64,000 bases of DNA from Cyanomargarita calcarea GSE-NOS-MK-12-04C. GTDB lineage: Bacteria > Cyanobacteriota > Cyanobacteriia > Cyanobacteriales > Nostocaceae. Under the pieces are notes generated by a model that was not told the origin of the DNA, did not search any database, and saw nothing but the letters and a program-made list of their open reading frames with translations. This document shows positions 17,141 to 28,244 of this stretch, in pieces; the first letter of the stretch is position 1; each line of letters opens with the position of its first letter. A program made the position numbers and the translations under genes. The stretch is from contig JAHHGZ010000001.1 of NCBI GenBank assembly GCA_019359595.1, positions 1 through 64,000 on the forward strand, written 5' to 3'.

Positions 17141-17775
17141 TCAATTTAAACCTTGCTCAAATTCGTCGATACACTGAAGCGAATTTGTAATTAAAACGCA
17201 TCGTTCTAGCAATGAAATGTCCAACTCTGGCAAAAACTCACTTGCAGTAATGCGCTCATATCCATAGGTATCTACAAATTGCTTGAGTGTTTCTTCTCGT
17301 AAATGGTATAAACTAAGTCCATTGCTTTTCCACATCCAAACTTCTTTTACACCAAGACGCCGATAAATCTCCAATTTATCAATATTACCGCTAGTAATAT
17401 TTACTTCTATAGCAATATCTGGGACACTTTTTTCTTCTCCTATGCAATAACATTCATCTGGTTCGGCACCAGTTTTTTTAGCTTTATTTCTAAAAGTAGT
17501 ACTCCCCATAGGTATACAGTTAATGCGCTTTCTATACATATAATGTTCTAGCAACATAGCCAGATTTTTTTTGTTTTTTCATGCCTAATTGACGGTGACA
17601 CAATTTCTAATACTCCATCCAAGTAGGTAACATGGTAATGAGAGTTATCCTCTAGTTTAGCTAGCAGTCCCTCATAATTTTCCCAACTTACCCCGCTAGT
17701 GGTAAACCTTTCTTCCGGGTCATGTCCGTGTACCAGTTCTGATTTTTCTATGAGTTCTTTGAGGCTACCAACCAC
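17141..17775 (-). pseudogene. Uma2 family gene split by a homopolymer frameshift
   Basis: The N-terminal part (17548-17775, GTG start) reads SGVSWENYEGLLAKLEDN and LEIVSPSIRHEKTKK; the C-terminal part (17141-17557) reads MLLEHYMYRKRIN, PDIAIEVNITSGNIDKLEIY and GVKEVWMW, which together give one complete Uma2 protein of about 208 residues. The break is at an eight-A run (17565-17572, T on the plus strand); one more A would restore NLAMLLEHY in frame. It may be a real mutation, slippage-controlled expression, or a sequencing error. Confidence 0.85.
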
Positions 17776-17906
17776 AGTATTTCTCCTTTATGCTGTCATT
17801 TGACTCATTTTCAGCGCTGTATGCGATGCCATCGCTTGGCTTTTCATTCCCCCTTCAAACGGCAATTTACCGAATACGCTGTGGGTACATAATATCAGAT
17901 GCGATT

Positions 17907-18785
17907 TTAAGAAATAGGCTCAAAAACCATTGCGGGAATTAACACAGCATCTTCTGATTTACCAATTCCCAAAAAACCTCCATCTTCTTGGTACACTCGC
18001 ACTAACCCTGAAATATCAAGATTTACAGGAATTTTTTGACCTTGACGCCATTTTTTAGCATCATCTGCTGGTAAACAACAGATGCAAAGATGCTGTAAAG
18101 GTGCATCTGGGGAAATTGGTTGAAATGTCCCGGCTTCCAGTTGTGCTTCTAAATCTGTTAGGGTAATGCTATTTGTTAAATTAAACCCACTACTAACGGT
18201 GCGTTGTAATCCTGCTAGCGTGCCGTTAGTTTCTAATACCGTACCTAAATCGCGAGCGATCGCCCGAATATATGTCCCTCCACCACAGGCTATTTCAACA
18301 TCCAATTCCGGAAAATCGCCTTCTCGCCAGTCTAAAATTTCTATTTTAAATACTTCCACCATCCGCGATGGCACTTGTACGTTTTCGCCTTTACGTGCCA
18401 AATCATACAAACGTTTGCCATCAACTTGAATGGCGCTGTAACTGGGGGGAATTTGCTCAATCTGACCCTCAAATTGCCTCATGGCAGTTTTCACTGTTTC
18501 TAAACTCAAGCCAGCACAAGCTTGGGAGACGATTATTTCCCCTTCCAAGTCATCGGTTGTTGTCCGTACACCCAAGCGGATAGTGGCTTTATAAGCTTTG
18601 TCTGATGATAAATACTGCAAAAGTCGAGTTGCTTTACCAAGTGCGATTGGTAACACCCCAGTAGCACATGGATCTAAAGTGCCGGCGTGCCCGACTCGTT
18701 TGAGACGCAGAAATCTCCGCGTTTTTGCAACGCAGTCGTGAGAAGTCCAGCCAAATGGTTTATCGAGATTTAAGAAGCCTTGCAA
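17907..18785 (-). CDS. truB: tRNA pseudouridine(55) synthase
   Basis: 292 residues. GFLNLDKPFGWTSHDCV (3-19) and GHAGTLDPCATGVLPIALG with catalytic Asp38 identify TruB, which makes pseudouridine 55 in the T loop of tRNAs. The AYKATIRLG, GGGTYIRAIARDLG and C-terminal RNA-binding region are present. The start is TTG at 18785: the frame has a stop codon a few codons upstream and no ATG or GTG between, and MQGFLNLDKP is the family start. No good Shine-Dalgarno is visible before it; a repeat array follows directly upstream. Confidence 0.95.
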   Translation of the reverse strand: MQGFLNLDKPFGWTSHDCVAKTRRFLRLKRVGHAGTLDPCATGVLPIALGKATRLLQYLSSDKAYKATIRLGVRTTTDDLEGEIIVSQACAGLSLETVKTAMRQFEGQIEQIPPSYSAIQVDGKRLYDLARKGENVQVPSRMVEVFKIEILDWREGDFPELDVEIACGGGTYIRAIARDLGTVLETNGTLAGLQRTVSSGFNLTNSITLTDLEAQLEAGTFQPISPDAPLQHLCICCLPADDAKKWRQGQKIPVNLDISGLVRVYQEDGGFLGIGKSEDAVLIPAMVFEPIS

Positions 18786-18787
18786 GG

Positions 18788-19118
18788 GAAAAGTTAGGAG
18801 TTATGAGTTATGAATTATTTTAACTCCTAACCTCAAAATGAAGGAAGAAGGAAGAAGGAAGAAGGAAGAAGGAGGTTTATATATCTGGATTCAGACAAGG
18901 CGTTTTTGTGCGGGAAACTTCCAAGAGCAAACACGCTGCCCTAACTAAAAACTGGCGAAGAAAGATGTTTGTCGGGGTATTAAAAAGTTTATTCTAGGAT
19001 AAATTTTAACTCCCAACTCCCAACTCCTAACTCCTAACTCCTAACTCCTAACTCCTAACTCCCAACTCCTAACTCCCAACTCCTAACTCCTAACTCCCAA
19101 CTCCTAACTCCCAACTTT
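18788..19118. repeat. Repeat-filled gap: composite copy B plus heptamer arrays
   Basis: Between truB and the hydrolase gene. It has GTTAGGA units (18788-18835), the composite element copy B (18841-18986: GAAGGAA array, GGTTTATATATCTGGAT, end GTCGGGGTATTAAA), and a long run of CTCCTAA/CTCCCAA heptamers (19008-19116). No gene. Confidence 0.85.
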
Positions 19119-19120
19119 AC

Positions 19121-20836
19121 CTACGGTTTGACTTCTTTTATCTCTCCATTTAGAGCTTGTGCCAATTCCGTTGATGTCAGAGACTGAACGAGACTCAAAC
19201 CGACAGGCTGACTGGAAACACTTTTGGCGTAAGCAGCGTTAAGGTAGGGGAGATATTTTGAGGTGCCGGCAATATATGTTTCAAAAAAGGGCAAACTCAA
19301 GACATTCATGTAACGTCGTGCAAGGCTTGGATTATCCCCAACTACCTCCGAAGGTAATGCGACTTGTTCGCTACCTTGTTTACCTTTGCCAATTGCAGAA
19401 AAGTGCGTGGCACCGGTAAGCATGACAAGATACTTTTGGGAATTAGCAATCCAAGAAAAAGGGCGAATTTGTTCGTATATAGCTGGTGCAACGGTATCAT
19501 CACTGCTGCCAACTATCATCACAGGCACTTGAATTTGCTTTAAGCTAGCTTCGCCAAAAATACTGCTGGTAATTGGGTTAACTGCGATCGCCGCCTTGAC
19601 TCTATTATCCTGGAAATTATATTCTTGGGGGTTATCTTTGCCACGCAGTTCCAATACCCGACATTGAAGCAGTAATGATACATTCCAGGTGTCTTTGAGT
19701 GTCTGTGGTTGACAGTCTTTTTGCAATTGCTCAAAGTTTATCTTCGCACCAGCTAAAGCCAAAGCTGTATAACCACCAAAGGATTGCCCAAATACTCCAA
19801 CTTGTTGCAGGTTCAACCGTCCCTTAAACCGCGAATCAGACTGACTGGCTTTCTCCATCTGATCCAGTATATATTTCACATCCAAAGGTCGATTGATAAA
19901 TTCATCTGGTTGTGCAACATCACTAGTGCTTCCTGCTAATAGCGATCGCAATTGTTTGGCATCGCTACCTGGATGATTGGGAAGCACGACGGCAAAGCCG
20001 TGGGAAGCTAGATGAGTGGCTAAATAGTCAAAGTTGCTGCTATCAGAACCCAAACCGTGAGAAATCACGATTACTGGTGCAGATCCCGGTCGGTTGGTAA
20101 GATAAACATCAGTCAGTAAAAACCGCTTGCGTGGGGTGTCGAAAAACCTCAACTCCACTTTTTGCGATGCATACCTTCCTTTTCTTTTTAAATCTGGCAA
20201 TTGCGAGAAATTGACTGGCCCAGCGATCGCGGCTTCTGTATCTGACTTTTGTCTAACTGCGGCGATCGCTTTGTCTGTCTCACTAACAAGTTTTTCCAGT
20301 TCTGATGCTATTCCCAACGTCCGTGCCAAATCAATATGGATGCTGGAACTGGGATACTTCCGCAACAAATTCAACAGCGATAAGCCTTGCGGTTCTGCTG
20401 CGGCTAAAATCAACGCTGAACGTAAAGCATAAAATCCCGGTTGTTCTTGCCGAGAGTCGGTTTTCACGACTTCTCCCAACCGTCGCAGCATAAATTCGCC
20501 TTGCGACGTATAAAGAAATTGAGAAACTGCTACCGCATTTACCTTGATTGGACTCAGTAAAACCCGCCGTAACTCTACTAATTGCGCTGGTTTTAAGTAG
20601 TGCGTATAAACTTCTAAGTCTTCATTAATTACTCCTTTGGTAGCAAAATCTTCTAAAGCAGTCACGGAAATTGAACGTTCTAAAGCCGAATAAGATGCAT
20701 AAATTCGCTCTGCCGCTAGGACTGAATTGCTCAATCCAAATATTGGCAGCAGCATTGATAAAACCAGCCACAGAGAATTTCTTCTCAGGGCGCTGGTCAA
20801 CGTACCAAACAAGCTTTTCATCGCTCCACTATGCAC
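19121..20836 (-). CDS. DUF1400-containing alpha/beta hydrolase
   Basis: 571 residues; an ATG at 20821 (residue 6) is as likely as the GTG at 20836. A signal peptide runs to about SVLAAE. The DUF1400 region (about 43-165, ISVTALEDFATKGVI and LKPAQLVELRRVLL) is a cyanobacterial domain found before hydrolases. The hydrolase domain has VISHGLGSDSSNF (oxyanion HG), nucleophile GQSFGGYTAL, an Asp near GSSDDTV and His in GATHFSAIG. It is probably an exported esterase/lipase-like enzyme of unknown substrate. Heptamer repeats begin right after the stop codon. Confidence 0.9.
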   Translation of the reverse strand: MHSGAMKSLFGTLTSALRRNSLWLVLSMLLPIFGLSNSVLAAERIYASYSALERSISVTALEDFATKGVINEDLEVYTHYLKPAQLVELRRVLLSPIKVNAVAVSQFLYTSQGEFMLRRLGEVVKTDSRQEQPGFYALRSALILAAAEPQGLSLLNLLRKYPSSSIHIDLARTLGIASELEKLVSETDKAIAAVRQKSDTEAAIAGPVNFSQLPDLKRKGRYASQKVELRFFDTPRKRFLLTDVYLTNRPGSAPVIVISHGLGSDSSNFDYLATHLASHGFAVVLPNHPGSDAKQLRSLLAGSTSDVAQPDEFINRPLDVKYILDQMEKASQSDSRFKGRLNLQQVGVFGQSFGGYTALALAGAKINFEQLQKDCQPQTLKDTWNVSLLLQCRVLELRGKDNPQEYNFQDNRVKAAIAVNPITSSIFGEASLKQIQVPVMIVGSSDDTVAPAIYEQIRPFSWIANSQKYLVMLTGATHFSAIGKGKQGSEQVALPSEVVGDNPSLARRYMNVLSLPFFETYIAGTSKYLPYLNAAYAKSVSSQPVGLSLVQSLTSTELAQALNGEIKEVKP

Positions 20837-21121
20837 GGTGATGTAGTTTGAGGAGGCGTTAGCTATGGCAGTTTTTCGGACACCCTGGAAATTTTGAAAT
20901 TATTCGCCTCAGGATTAGAAATTTTTCGGACTTTTTATCTAGTAGAAATTTCTTCTTTTAATAGGCTGATTTACCTACCAAAAAAATAAATTTAATTAAC
21001 TAGATTTTGGCAACTCCGTCATCATAACAAATAAAAAATTAACCTGCCTCAGTATTTTAAAAACAATCGTCAAGAACCGATGAATTTGTTTAAAGACACC
21101 GTAAATGCACCGAAATAAAAA

Positions 21122-22045
21122 TTATTGTGAACTCGTTTTACCTAAGGCGATCGCCACCGATCCTGATACAACTAAAACGGCTCCTGCAATTCCAGTTAAC
21201 GTCAGATGTTCTGGCGCAATGAGGCTTGGTGTGACTACTGATACAACCTCAATCGAGATTAAAGTTACAATGGGGGCAGAAGCTATCACTGCACTGACTC
21301 GGGATGCTTCCCAATGTTCTAATGATTCAGCGAAAGCACCATAAGCAATGAGGGTATTTAAAGCACAAAAAAATAAGATTCCAGAATCAAAACTATTAAG
21401 TGTCAAAATTGTATTTACAGTAGTAAATGGAGTGAATAATAAAGCACATAGTCCATAAATAATGAGCATTATGTGAGCAGAAGATAAAGTTTGCAATAAC
21501 TGTTTTTGTGCCAGAGCGTAAACAGCCCAAGTTATTGCACCTAATACAATTAAGCCAGTGCCAAAAAGATATTTACTTTGTGCAATAATTAAATTTGTTA
21601 ATTGTTCGTGGAAAAATAAAATAAACCCAAAAACTAGGACGCTGACACCAATCCACTGACGGATTGTATAACGTTCCTTAAAAACAATTAAACCACCAAA
21701 GCCTAATAAAACAGGAGCTAATTGAATGATAACTTCTGCGTTAGCGGGAGAAGTTAGTGCTAAACCTTTGAGAAAAAGAATATAATTGCTAGCCAGAAAT
21801 AAAGTGGCGATCGCTAACAATTTCCATGACGTAGAACGCAATTGCTCAACTGTTGGTAATTTTTTCCGGATGGCTAAATAAATAGCTAGTAAAGTAAAGG
21901 ATGCCAAAAGACGAAACCAAGTAACCGTGTAAACATCAAGTTTTTCTAAGATTACTTTCAAAGCTATGGGTAGAATTCCCCATAACAAAACTGTTAACAG
22001 CGATAATGCTAGCCCTAACTGCCAGCGTCCGGAACTTTGATGCAT
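21122..22045 (-). CDS. EamA/DMT family transporter
   Basis: 307 residues with ten predicted membrane segments in two EamA repeats, e.g. LGLALSLLTVLLWGILPIAL at the N-terminus and the second repeat from LFGTGLIVLGAITWAVYALAQ. DMT transporters export amino acids, nucleosides or drugs; the substrate is not predictable. ATG start. It is followed by a gene-poor 285-base gap and preceded by GTTAGTT-type repeats separating it from the acetyltransferase gene. Confidence 0.9.
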   Translation of the reverse strand: MHQSSGRWQLGLALSLLTVLLWGILPIALKVILEKLDVYTVTWFRLLASFTLLAIYLAIRKKLPTVEQLRSTSWKLLAIATLFLASNYILFLKGLALTSPANAEVIIQLAPVLLGFGGLIVFKERYTIRQWIGVSVLVFGFILFFHEQLTNLIIAQSKYLFGTGLIVLGAITWAVYALAQKQLLQTLSSAHIMLIIYGLCALLFTPFTTVNTILTLNSFDSGILFFCALNTLIAYGAFAESLEHWEASRVSAVIASAPIVTLISIEVVSVVTPSLIAPEHLTLTGIAGAVLVVSGSVAIALGKTSSQ

Positions 22046-22046
22046 A

Positions 22047-22150
22047 TTTATTTATTAGTTGTTGGTTGTTAGTTGTTAGTTGTTGGTTGTTGGTTATTAG
22101 AAAGTACCATTAACTGTTAACCACTAACTACTAACCGTTAACCACGAACC
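22047..22150. repeat. GTTAGTT/GTTGGTT heptamer array
   Basis: Heptamers on one arm (22055-22100) and their reverse complement on the other (22108-22145, TTAACCACTAACTACTAACC region), again an inverted arrangement. Confidence 0.75.
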
Positions 22151-22151
22151 A

Positions 22152-23324
22152 TTAAAAATGGTCTGCCATCCAAGGGGAAGAATCTGCGAATATTTGAGCA
22201 GCAGTAGAGATTGCAGTTTCTGTACCTTCCAATTGTCCCATTACTTGTAACTCAGAAGGGGCAAACAAATTTGTGTAGAGTGGTGCTAATCCTCTAATGT
22301 CAAGCTGTAACTCACCTTTGCCCCCTTTTGTAACTTCACCGCGTCCATTGGCGACAGATAGAATAAATTTACCGTTGTTTTCCGCTATCAAGTCATCTCT
22401 AACTTCTAAATGCAATTCCCCTTGGATTCCTTCTGGATAACCCCGCTTCTCTAACGCTTTTTGTACATTTACCACCCTGAGGAGCCAGCGTTCCACAAAC
22501 CGAGGCTTAACAGTTTGTTCAAGCAGCAGTAATGTCAGAGAATCGATAGCAGAACCCTTCCATCGTACTTGATCAATTTGCGAGCGATGGCTGGCTAAAA
22601 AAGCCCAGAAAGTTTGTACAGCAGCAGTTGTGACAACTACCCAATCCTTGACTTGAATATAGTCACTAGCCTCACTTCGCTTTTGACTGAAGATAATATA
22701 ACCTTGGGGTTGCTCTACAGTACCGATAAGATAAGCGTAAATCTTTTCATCTTTATCTCTAAATATTGCTGGAGTCCAGATAGATGAATGCCGATCTAAA
22801 TTTCCATTATTCAGCCGAGCTTGATGAAGATATAACTCATGAAAAACTTCACAATCTACAGGAACAGCTTTCATTTGCAAAGGCTGTTCTAGAATTTGGA
22901 TACTATTCGTAGGAATTTCCCAACCGCAAGCACTACCAGCTTGTTCATACCCCACTTTCCGATACAACCGTTGCGTCGCTGGATAAAGAACGGAGATTGG
23001 TACACCTTTACTATGCAGTTCCTTAACGGTATCTTGCATTAAGGCGATCGCAGCCCCAGAACCTCGATATTCTGGAGCAATACCAACTCCAGCAATTCCC
23101 GTCATCGGTACCAGTAAACCACCCCACCACTGCCCCATTGGAATAGTCGCCAATCCACCGACAATTTGCCCCGACCTACGGATAACACGAAGATTCTCTA
23201 AGCCAATGCGGTTAAAGTAATTTTCGTTTTCACCGGGTTCGACAAAACATTGGTCGAGGATATATCCTAGCTGCTGAATATCTTCTGGATTGCTAGGAGT
23301 GCTGTAGTCAAATTTAGGCGTCAT
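22152..23324 (-). CDS. Eis-like GNAT N-acetyltransferase with SCP2-like C-domain
   Basis: 390 residues from ATG 23324; a longer frame starts with TTG at 23351 but adds no family sequence. The N-terminal GNAT domain has GIAGVGIAPEYRGSGAAIALM (acetyl-CoA loop, V/I-x-P-x-x-R-G-x-G), the middle holds a second GNAT-like fold, and the C-terminal ~100 residues (GELHLEVRDDLIAENNGKF) resemble a sterol-carrier-like domain, the three-domain plan of Eis proteins. Those acetylate amines, including aminoglycosides. The natural substrate here is unknown. Confidence 0.88.
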   Translation of the reverse strand: MTPKFDYSTPSNPEDIQQLGYILDQCFVEPGENENYFNRIGLENLRVIRRSGQIVGGLATIPMGQWWGGLLVPMTGIAGVGIAPEYRGSGAAIALMQDTVKELHSKGVPISVLYPATQRLYRKVGYEQAGSACGWEIPTNSIQILEQPLQMKAVPVDCEVFHELYLHQARLNNGNLDRHSSIWTPAIFRDKDEKIYAYLIGTVEQPQGYIIFSQKRSEASDYIQVKDWVVVTTAAVQTFWAFLASHRSQIDQVRWKGSAIDSLTLLLLEQTVKPRFVERWLLRVVNVQKALEKRGYPEGIQGELHLEVRDDLIAENNGKFILSVANGRGEVTKGGKGELQLDIRGLAPLYTNLFAPSELQVMGQLEGTETAISTAAQIFADSSPWMADHF

Positions 23325-23551
23325 ACAATTTATCGCCCTAGTAGTATGCAACTACAAGCAGATTACAGCAAGTGGTACATCAGCGCTTCACCCGATTGGA
23401 GGATGTCAATAATCTTTATATTAGGTAAATAAAAAAGATTAGTATCAACTAATTCAGAATTTTTAGGCGAAACTAGAGAAGGTGACAGGAGTAAGAACGA
23501 GTTAGGTTGAGAGTTATGTCTTGTGAAAAATATCAATTTTTGAGGTAAAAA

Positions 23552-23749
23552 ATGGAAACTACAACTAGCAAACAAGAGTTATTAAAATTAATTCATGAGT
23601 ATCTAAATATCGCACCTCAAAACACTTTAGAAAAAGTTTTAGAACTGCTAGAAGATGAGGAAGATATTAGAGATGCCCGTGCCGAAATAGCAGATGCAAA
23701 AATAAATGGAACAGTATCTTGGGAAGAGTATAAGAGAGAAACCGCGTGA
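23552..23749 (+). CDS. Antitoxin of a RelE-type module
   Basis: 65 residues, helical and acidic (LELLEDEEDIRDARAEIADAK), ending ISWEEYKRE-like as in antitoxins paired with small RelE toxins. The last codons overlap the toxin start by four bases (GTGA). The N-terminus is not a classical ribbon-helix-helix or AbrB fold. The partner and overlap carry the assignment. Confidence 0.8.
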   Translation: METTTSKQELLKLIHEYLNIAPQNTLEKVLELLEDEEDIRDARAEIADAKINGTVSWEEYKRETA

Positions 23750-24012
23750 CTTATCAAATTCAATTTACTAAGGGTGTATTAAGGCAACTCAAGAAACTAC
23801 GATTAGATGTTAAAGAACGAATTGAGGCAAAAATTCAAGATTTAGCCATAGAACCCCGTCCAAACGGGGTTAAAAAACTTGAGGACGAAGACGGTTTATA
23901 TCGTATTCGAGTAGGCGATTATCGAGTTATTTATCAAATATTAGATGATATTTTATTAGTAAGTATTGTTAAAGTTAAACACCGTAGGGAAGTTTATAGA
24001 GATAAAAATTAA
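23746..24012 (+). CDS. RelE/ParE family toxin
   Basis: 88 residues, standard RelE size. YQIQFTKGVLRQLKKL at the start and LYRIRVGDYRVIYQILDD near the end are family signatures; basic and complete. RelE toxins cut mRNA on the ribosome; the exact activity of this one is not proven. Translation begins at GTG (23746) inside the antitoxin stop region, giving coupled synthesis. This is the only intact toxin-antitoxin pair in the window. A hairpin follows at 24054. Confidence 0.9.
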   Translation: MTYQIQFTKGVLRQLKKLRLDVKERIEAKIQDLAIEPRPNGVKKLEDEDGLYRIRVGDYRVIYQILDDILLVSIVKVKHRREVYRDKN

Positions 24013-24053
24013 TGGCGTTGCTGAATCCAGATATAAATTGCTAAATTTACCCT

Positions 24054-24084
24054 CACCCTAGTCCCCAGGGAGAGGACTAGGGTG
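24054..24084. terminator. Hairpin after the RelE module
   Basis: Eleven-base perfect arms CACCCTAGTCC / GGACTAGGGTG with a nine-base loop, between the toxin gene end and the convergent Uma2 gene end. It probably stops both transcripts or is a dispersed palindrome. Confidence 0.6.
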
Positions 24085-24089
24085 CTGAT

Positions 24090-24857
24090 TCACGTCAGAT
24101 CGTCTGGATTGACTCCCAACTCGCGCAACTTAGCCGCGAATGCCTCAGCCCGTTGGCGTTCCTGTTCAGCCCTTTGACGTTCTTGTTCAGCCCGTTGACG
24201 TTCCTGTTCGACCTGTTCGGAACTCCACAGCAACAAATTGCCAGCCCCATCCCACCAGCGCAGCCAGTTCATCGTTTGCCCAAGACGCTCCCCCGACCAA
24301 ATCCCTAGAAACAGATCCAACTCTGGTATCCACACTCTTCCTTGGGCATCGGCATCTAACAAAATGTAGCGTCCATTTTGCAAGCATCGCACTTCTAGAC
24401 TGGGTTCGTAGGGATCGTAAGTTACATAGGTAGGTACTTGTAGAATTCGTTCGTAGAAGTGAAGTTTACCGTAGGGTGGAGTCGATCGCACTGAAAGTTC
24501 GCCGCCCTCGGCTTCGGAAAGAAACTCCATAACAACGGCAACAGGTGTACCCTCTAGGTTGGGGGTGTAGCTGCGGCGAATAGTACCCTCTGCCACAGGA
24601 TGAACCTGGGGTACATAGAGCCAGTCGGGTGCTTTGACCACAATTTTTTTATTCACTGTAGCGACTAGCCCGAAATTTGAGCCGATTAACATCTCTGGCT
24701 GGATGCGTCCGGCAGCTCCCAAGGCATCAGTGAGGGCGGCAGCAAGGGGCGGTTGTTGAATATTTTCCACAGGGTCGTCCGGTAACACGAAGTCGGCTGG
24801 CAAGGCTTCCCATGTAACCGTTGGTTCTGTTTTGATGGATGTGATTTGTAAAACCAT
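24090..24857 (-). CDS. Uma2 family putative endonuclease with coiled-coil tail
   Basis: 255 residues. The core has PVAVVMEFLSEAEGG, YEPSLEVRCLQNGRYILLD and WIPELDLFLGIW, a Uma2 subtype common in cyanobacteria. The C-terminus carries tandem QERQRAE repeats (about 214-240) that form a heptad-like coiled coil, followed by AAKLRELGVNPDDL, a tail shared by many Uma2 proteins. The repeats are encoded by near-identical 21-base units, so copy number may vary between strains. ATG start. Confidence 0.9.
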   Translation of the reverse strand: MVLQITSIKTEPTVTWEALPADFVLPDDPVENIQQPPLAAALTDALGAAGRIQPEMLIGSNFGLVATVNKKIVVKAPDWLYVPQVHPVAEGTIRRSYTPNLEGTPVAVVMEFLSEAEGGELSVRSTPPYGKLHFYERILQVPTYVTYDPYEPSLEVRCLQNGRYILLDADAQGRVWIPELDLFLGIWSGERLGQTMNWLRWWDGAGNLLLWSSEQVEQERQRAEQERQRAEQERQRAEAFAAKLRELGVNPDDLT

Positions 24858-25009
24858 CAGATAGCCTCAACCAGAGATTTTTCAGCGCATTCTTTTTTGC
24901 ATATCTCCAGTGTACCAAAATGCGTGGCTTCAAATCCTCTACTTCTATTGAACGCAATCGAGAATTGTGACAATCCCGCATCTTGAAGAGAGGGGATTGT
25001 CAATAAATG

Positions 25010-25576
25010 TTACAGTTTCACGTCAGGAGGAAGAATCACTTTATTTATGACATGAATTATGCCGTTGCTAGCCTTGATATCTGCTTTTGTAACCCTTGCA
25101 CCACCCACAAACACGCTACCTTTTTTTACCTGAATGTTAACTGGGCTGCCTTCAACAGTGGGAACTGAGCCAGGTTTAATGCTTTTAGAATCAATTGCAC
25201 CAGAAACCACATGGTAGCTCAGAATTTTTTGCAAGGTTGTTTTGTTTTCTGGCTGGAGCAGTTTTTCCAAAGTGCCTTTTGGTAAAGCGGCAAATGCAGC
25301 ATTCGTAGGTGCAAATACGGTAAATGGACCACTACCAGAAAGCGTTTCTACAAGACCTGCTGCTTTCAAAGCTTTTACTAGGGTTGTAAAAGATTTGTTG
25401 CTGCTGGCAATATCGACAATTGTACCTGCACTCGCTGCGGGAGCTGCAGTTGTAGGTTTAGGCGATGTTGTAGTACGAGGTGCAGCTAGAGTTGGTACGC
25501 TGACTAGAAGACTCGTTACAGCGATAGCAATACTAGCTGTTTTAGCAAATAAACGTCGAGATTGTTGCATATTCAT
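25010..25576 (-). CDS. Secreted fasciclin (FAS1) domain protein
   Basis: 188 residues. A signal peptide (about 1-32, [19 protein letters not shown]) is followed by a Pro/Thr/Ala-rich linker and one FAS1 domain: [26 protein letters not shown] then [15 protein letters not shown] and [14 protein letters not shown]1 domains mediate surface adhesion. Single-domain secreted forms are frequent in cyanobacteria and often multi-copy. Upstream is a 517-base gene-free region likely to hold its promoter. Confidence 0.95.
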   Translation of the reverse strand: MNMQQSRRLFAKTASIAIAVTSLLVSVPTLAAPRTTTSPKPTTAAPAASAGTIVDIASSNKSFTTLVKALKAAGLVETLSGSGPFTVFAPTNAAFAALPKGTLEKLLQPENKTTLQKILSYHVVSGAIDSKSIKPGSVPTVEGSPVNIQVKKGSVFVGGARVTKADIKASNGIIHVINKVILPPDVKL

Positions 25577-26093
25577 GGGAGTACACTTTTGTTAACACTA
25601 AATAATCTATGTGGATATTCTTTAATAAAATCTGAATATCCACTTATTTCTGATTGAGTCACTCAAAGTTTTGAGAAAATTGCCTTCTATCTGGACAATT
25701 AGGATGGGCTACTCGCTAGTTTTGTCCACCAGATATGTTTTGACATTTCACACTCACAAACAAGGCAAAATTAACTGGTAAGGTCATTCCTTACTCCCTA
25801 AAACTCGTTATATGAGAGAGAAAATGGCTGCGAATACAGGTTTTTTATCGTATTTGCACCCTGAAATTATACCTAGATTATAAATCCCTATGTTAAAATT
25901 TGCAACAACTTTTCACGATTGATATTCATAAAGGCTAAATTTAAATGCTTTACCTTCCGCTACATAATTCACACCAGGGCTTTTATTTGAGGCTTTAGAT
26001 CCCCGACAACTTTTGCGAAGTCAGGGATCTGCTTGCCTATATAGCAGTTAGCAAAATCCCCTAGGGGCGTGTAGTTCATTGAAGCGAAAACCG
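25577..26093. other. Gene-free interval
   Basis: Between fasciclin and ligA. The only structure seen is a hairpin element at 25997-26030 near the ligA end; otherwise AT-rich DNA with no supported gene. Confidence 0.55.
25997..26030. repeat. CCCGACAACTTTT hairpin element, copy 1
   Basis: AGATCCC / GGGATCT arms around CGACAACTTTTGCGAAGTCA. A second copy with the same inner core is at 59601-59634. It is 64 bases past the ligA stop and could act as its terminator. Confidence 0.65.
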
Positions 26094-28166
<2,073 letters not shown>

Positions 28167-28244
28167 TTATATTCGTTCGTCCAATATAAGCATTTTGCGT
28201 TTGCTATGGCATCCCCAAAATGCAGGAATAGTACATTTTAACTA

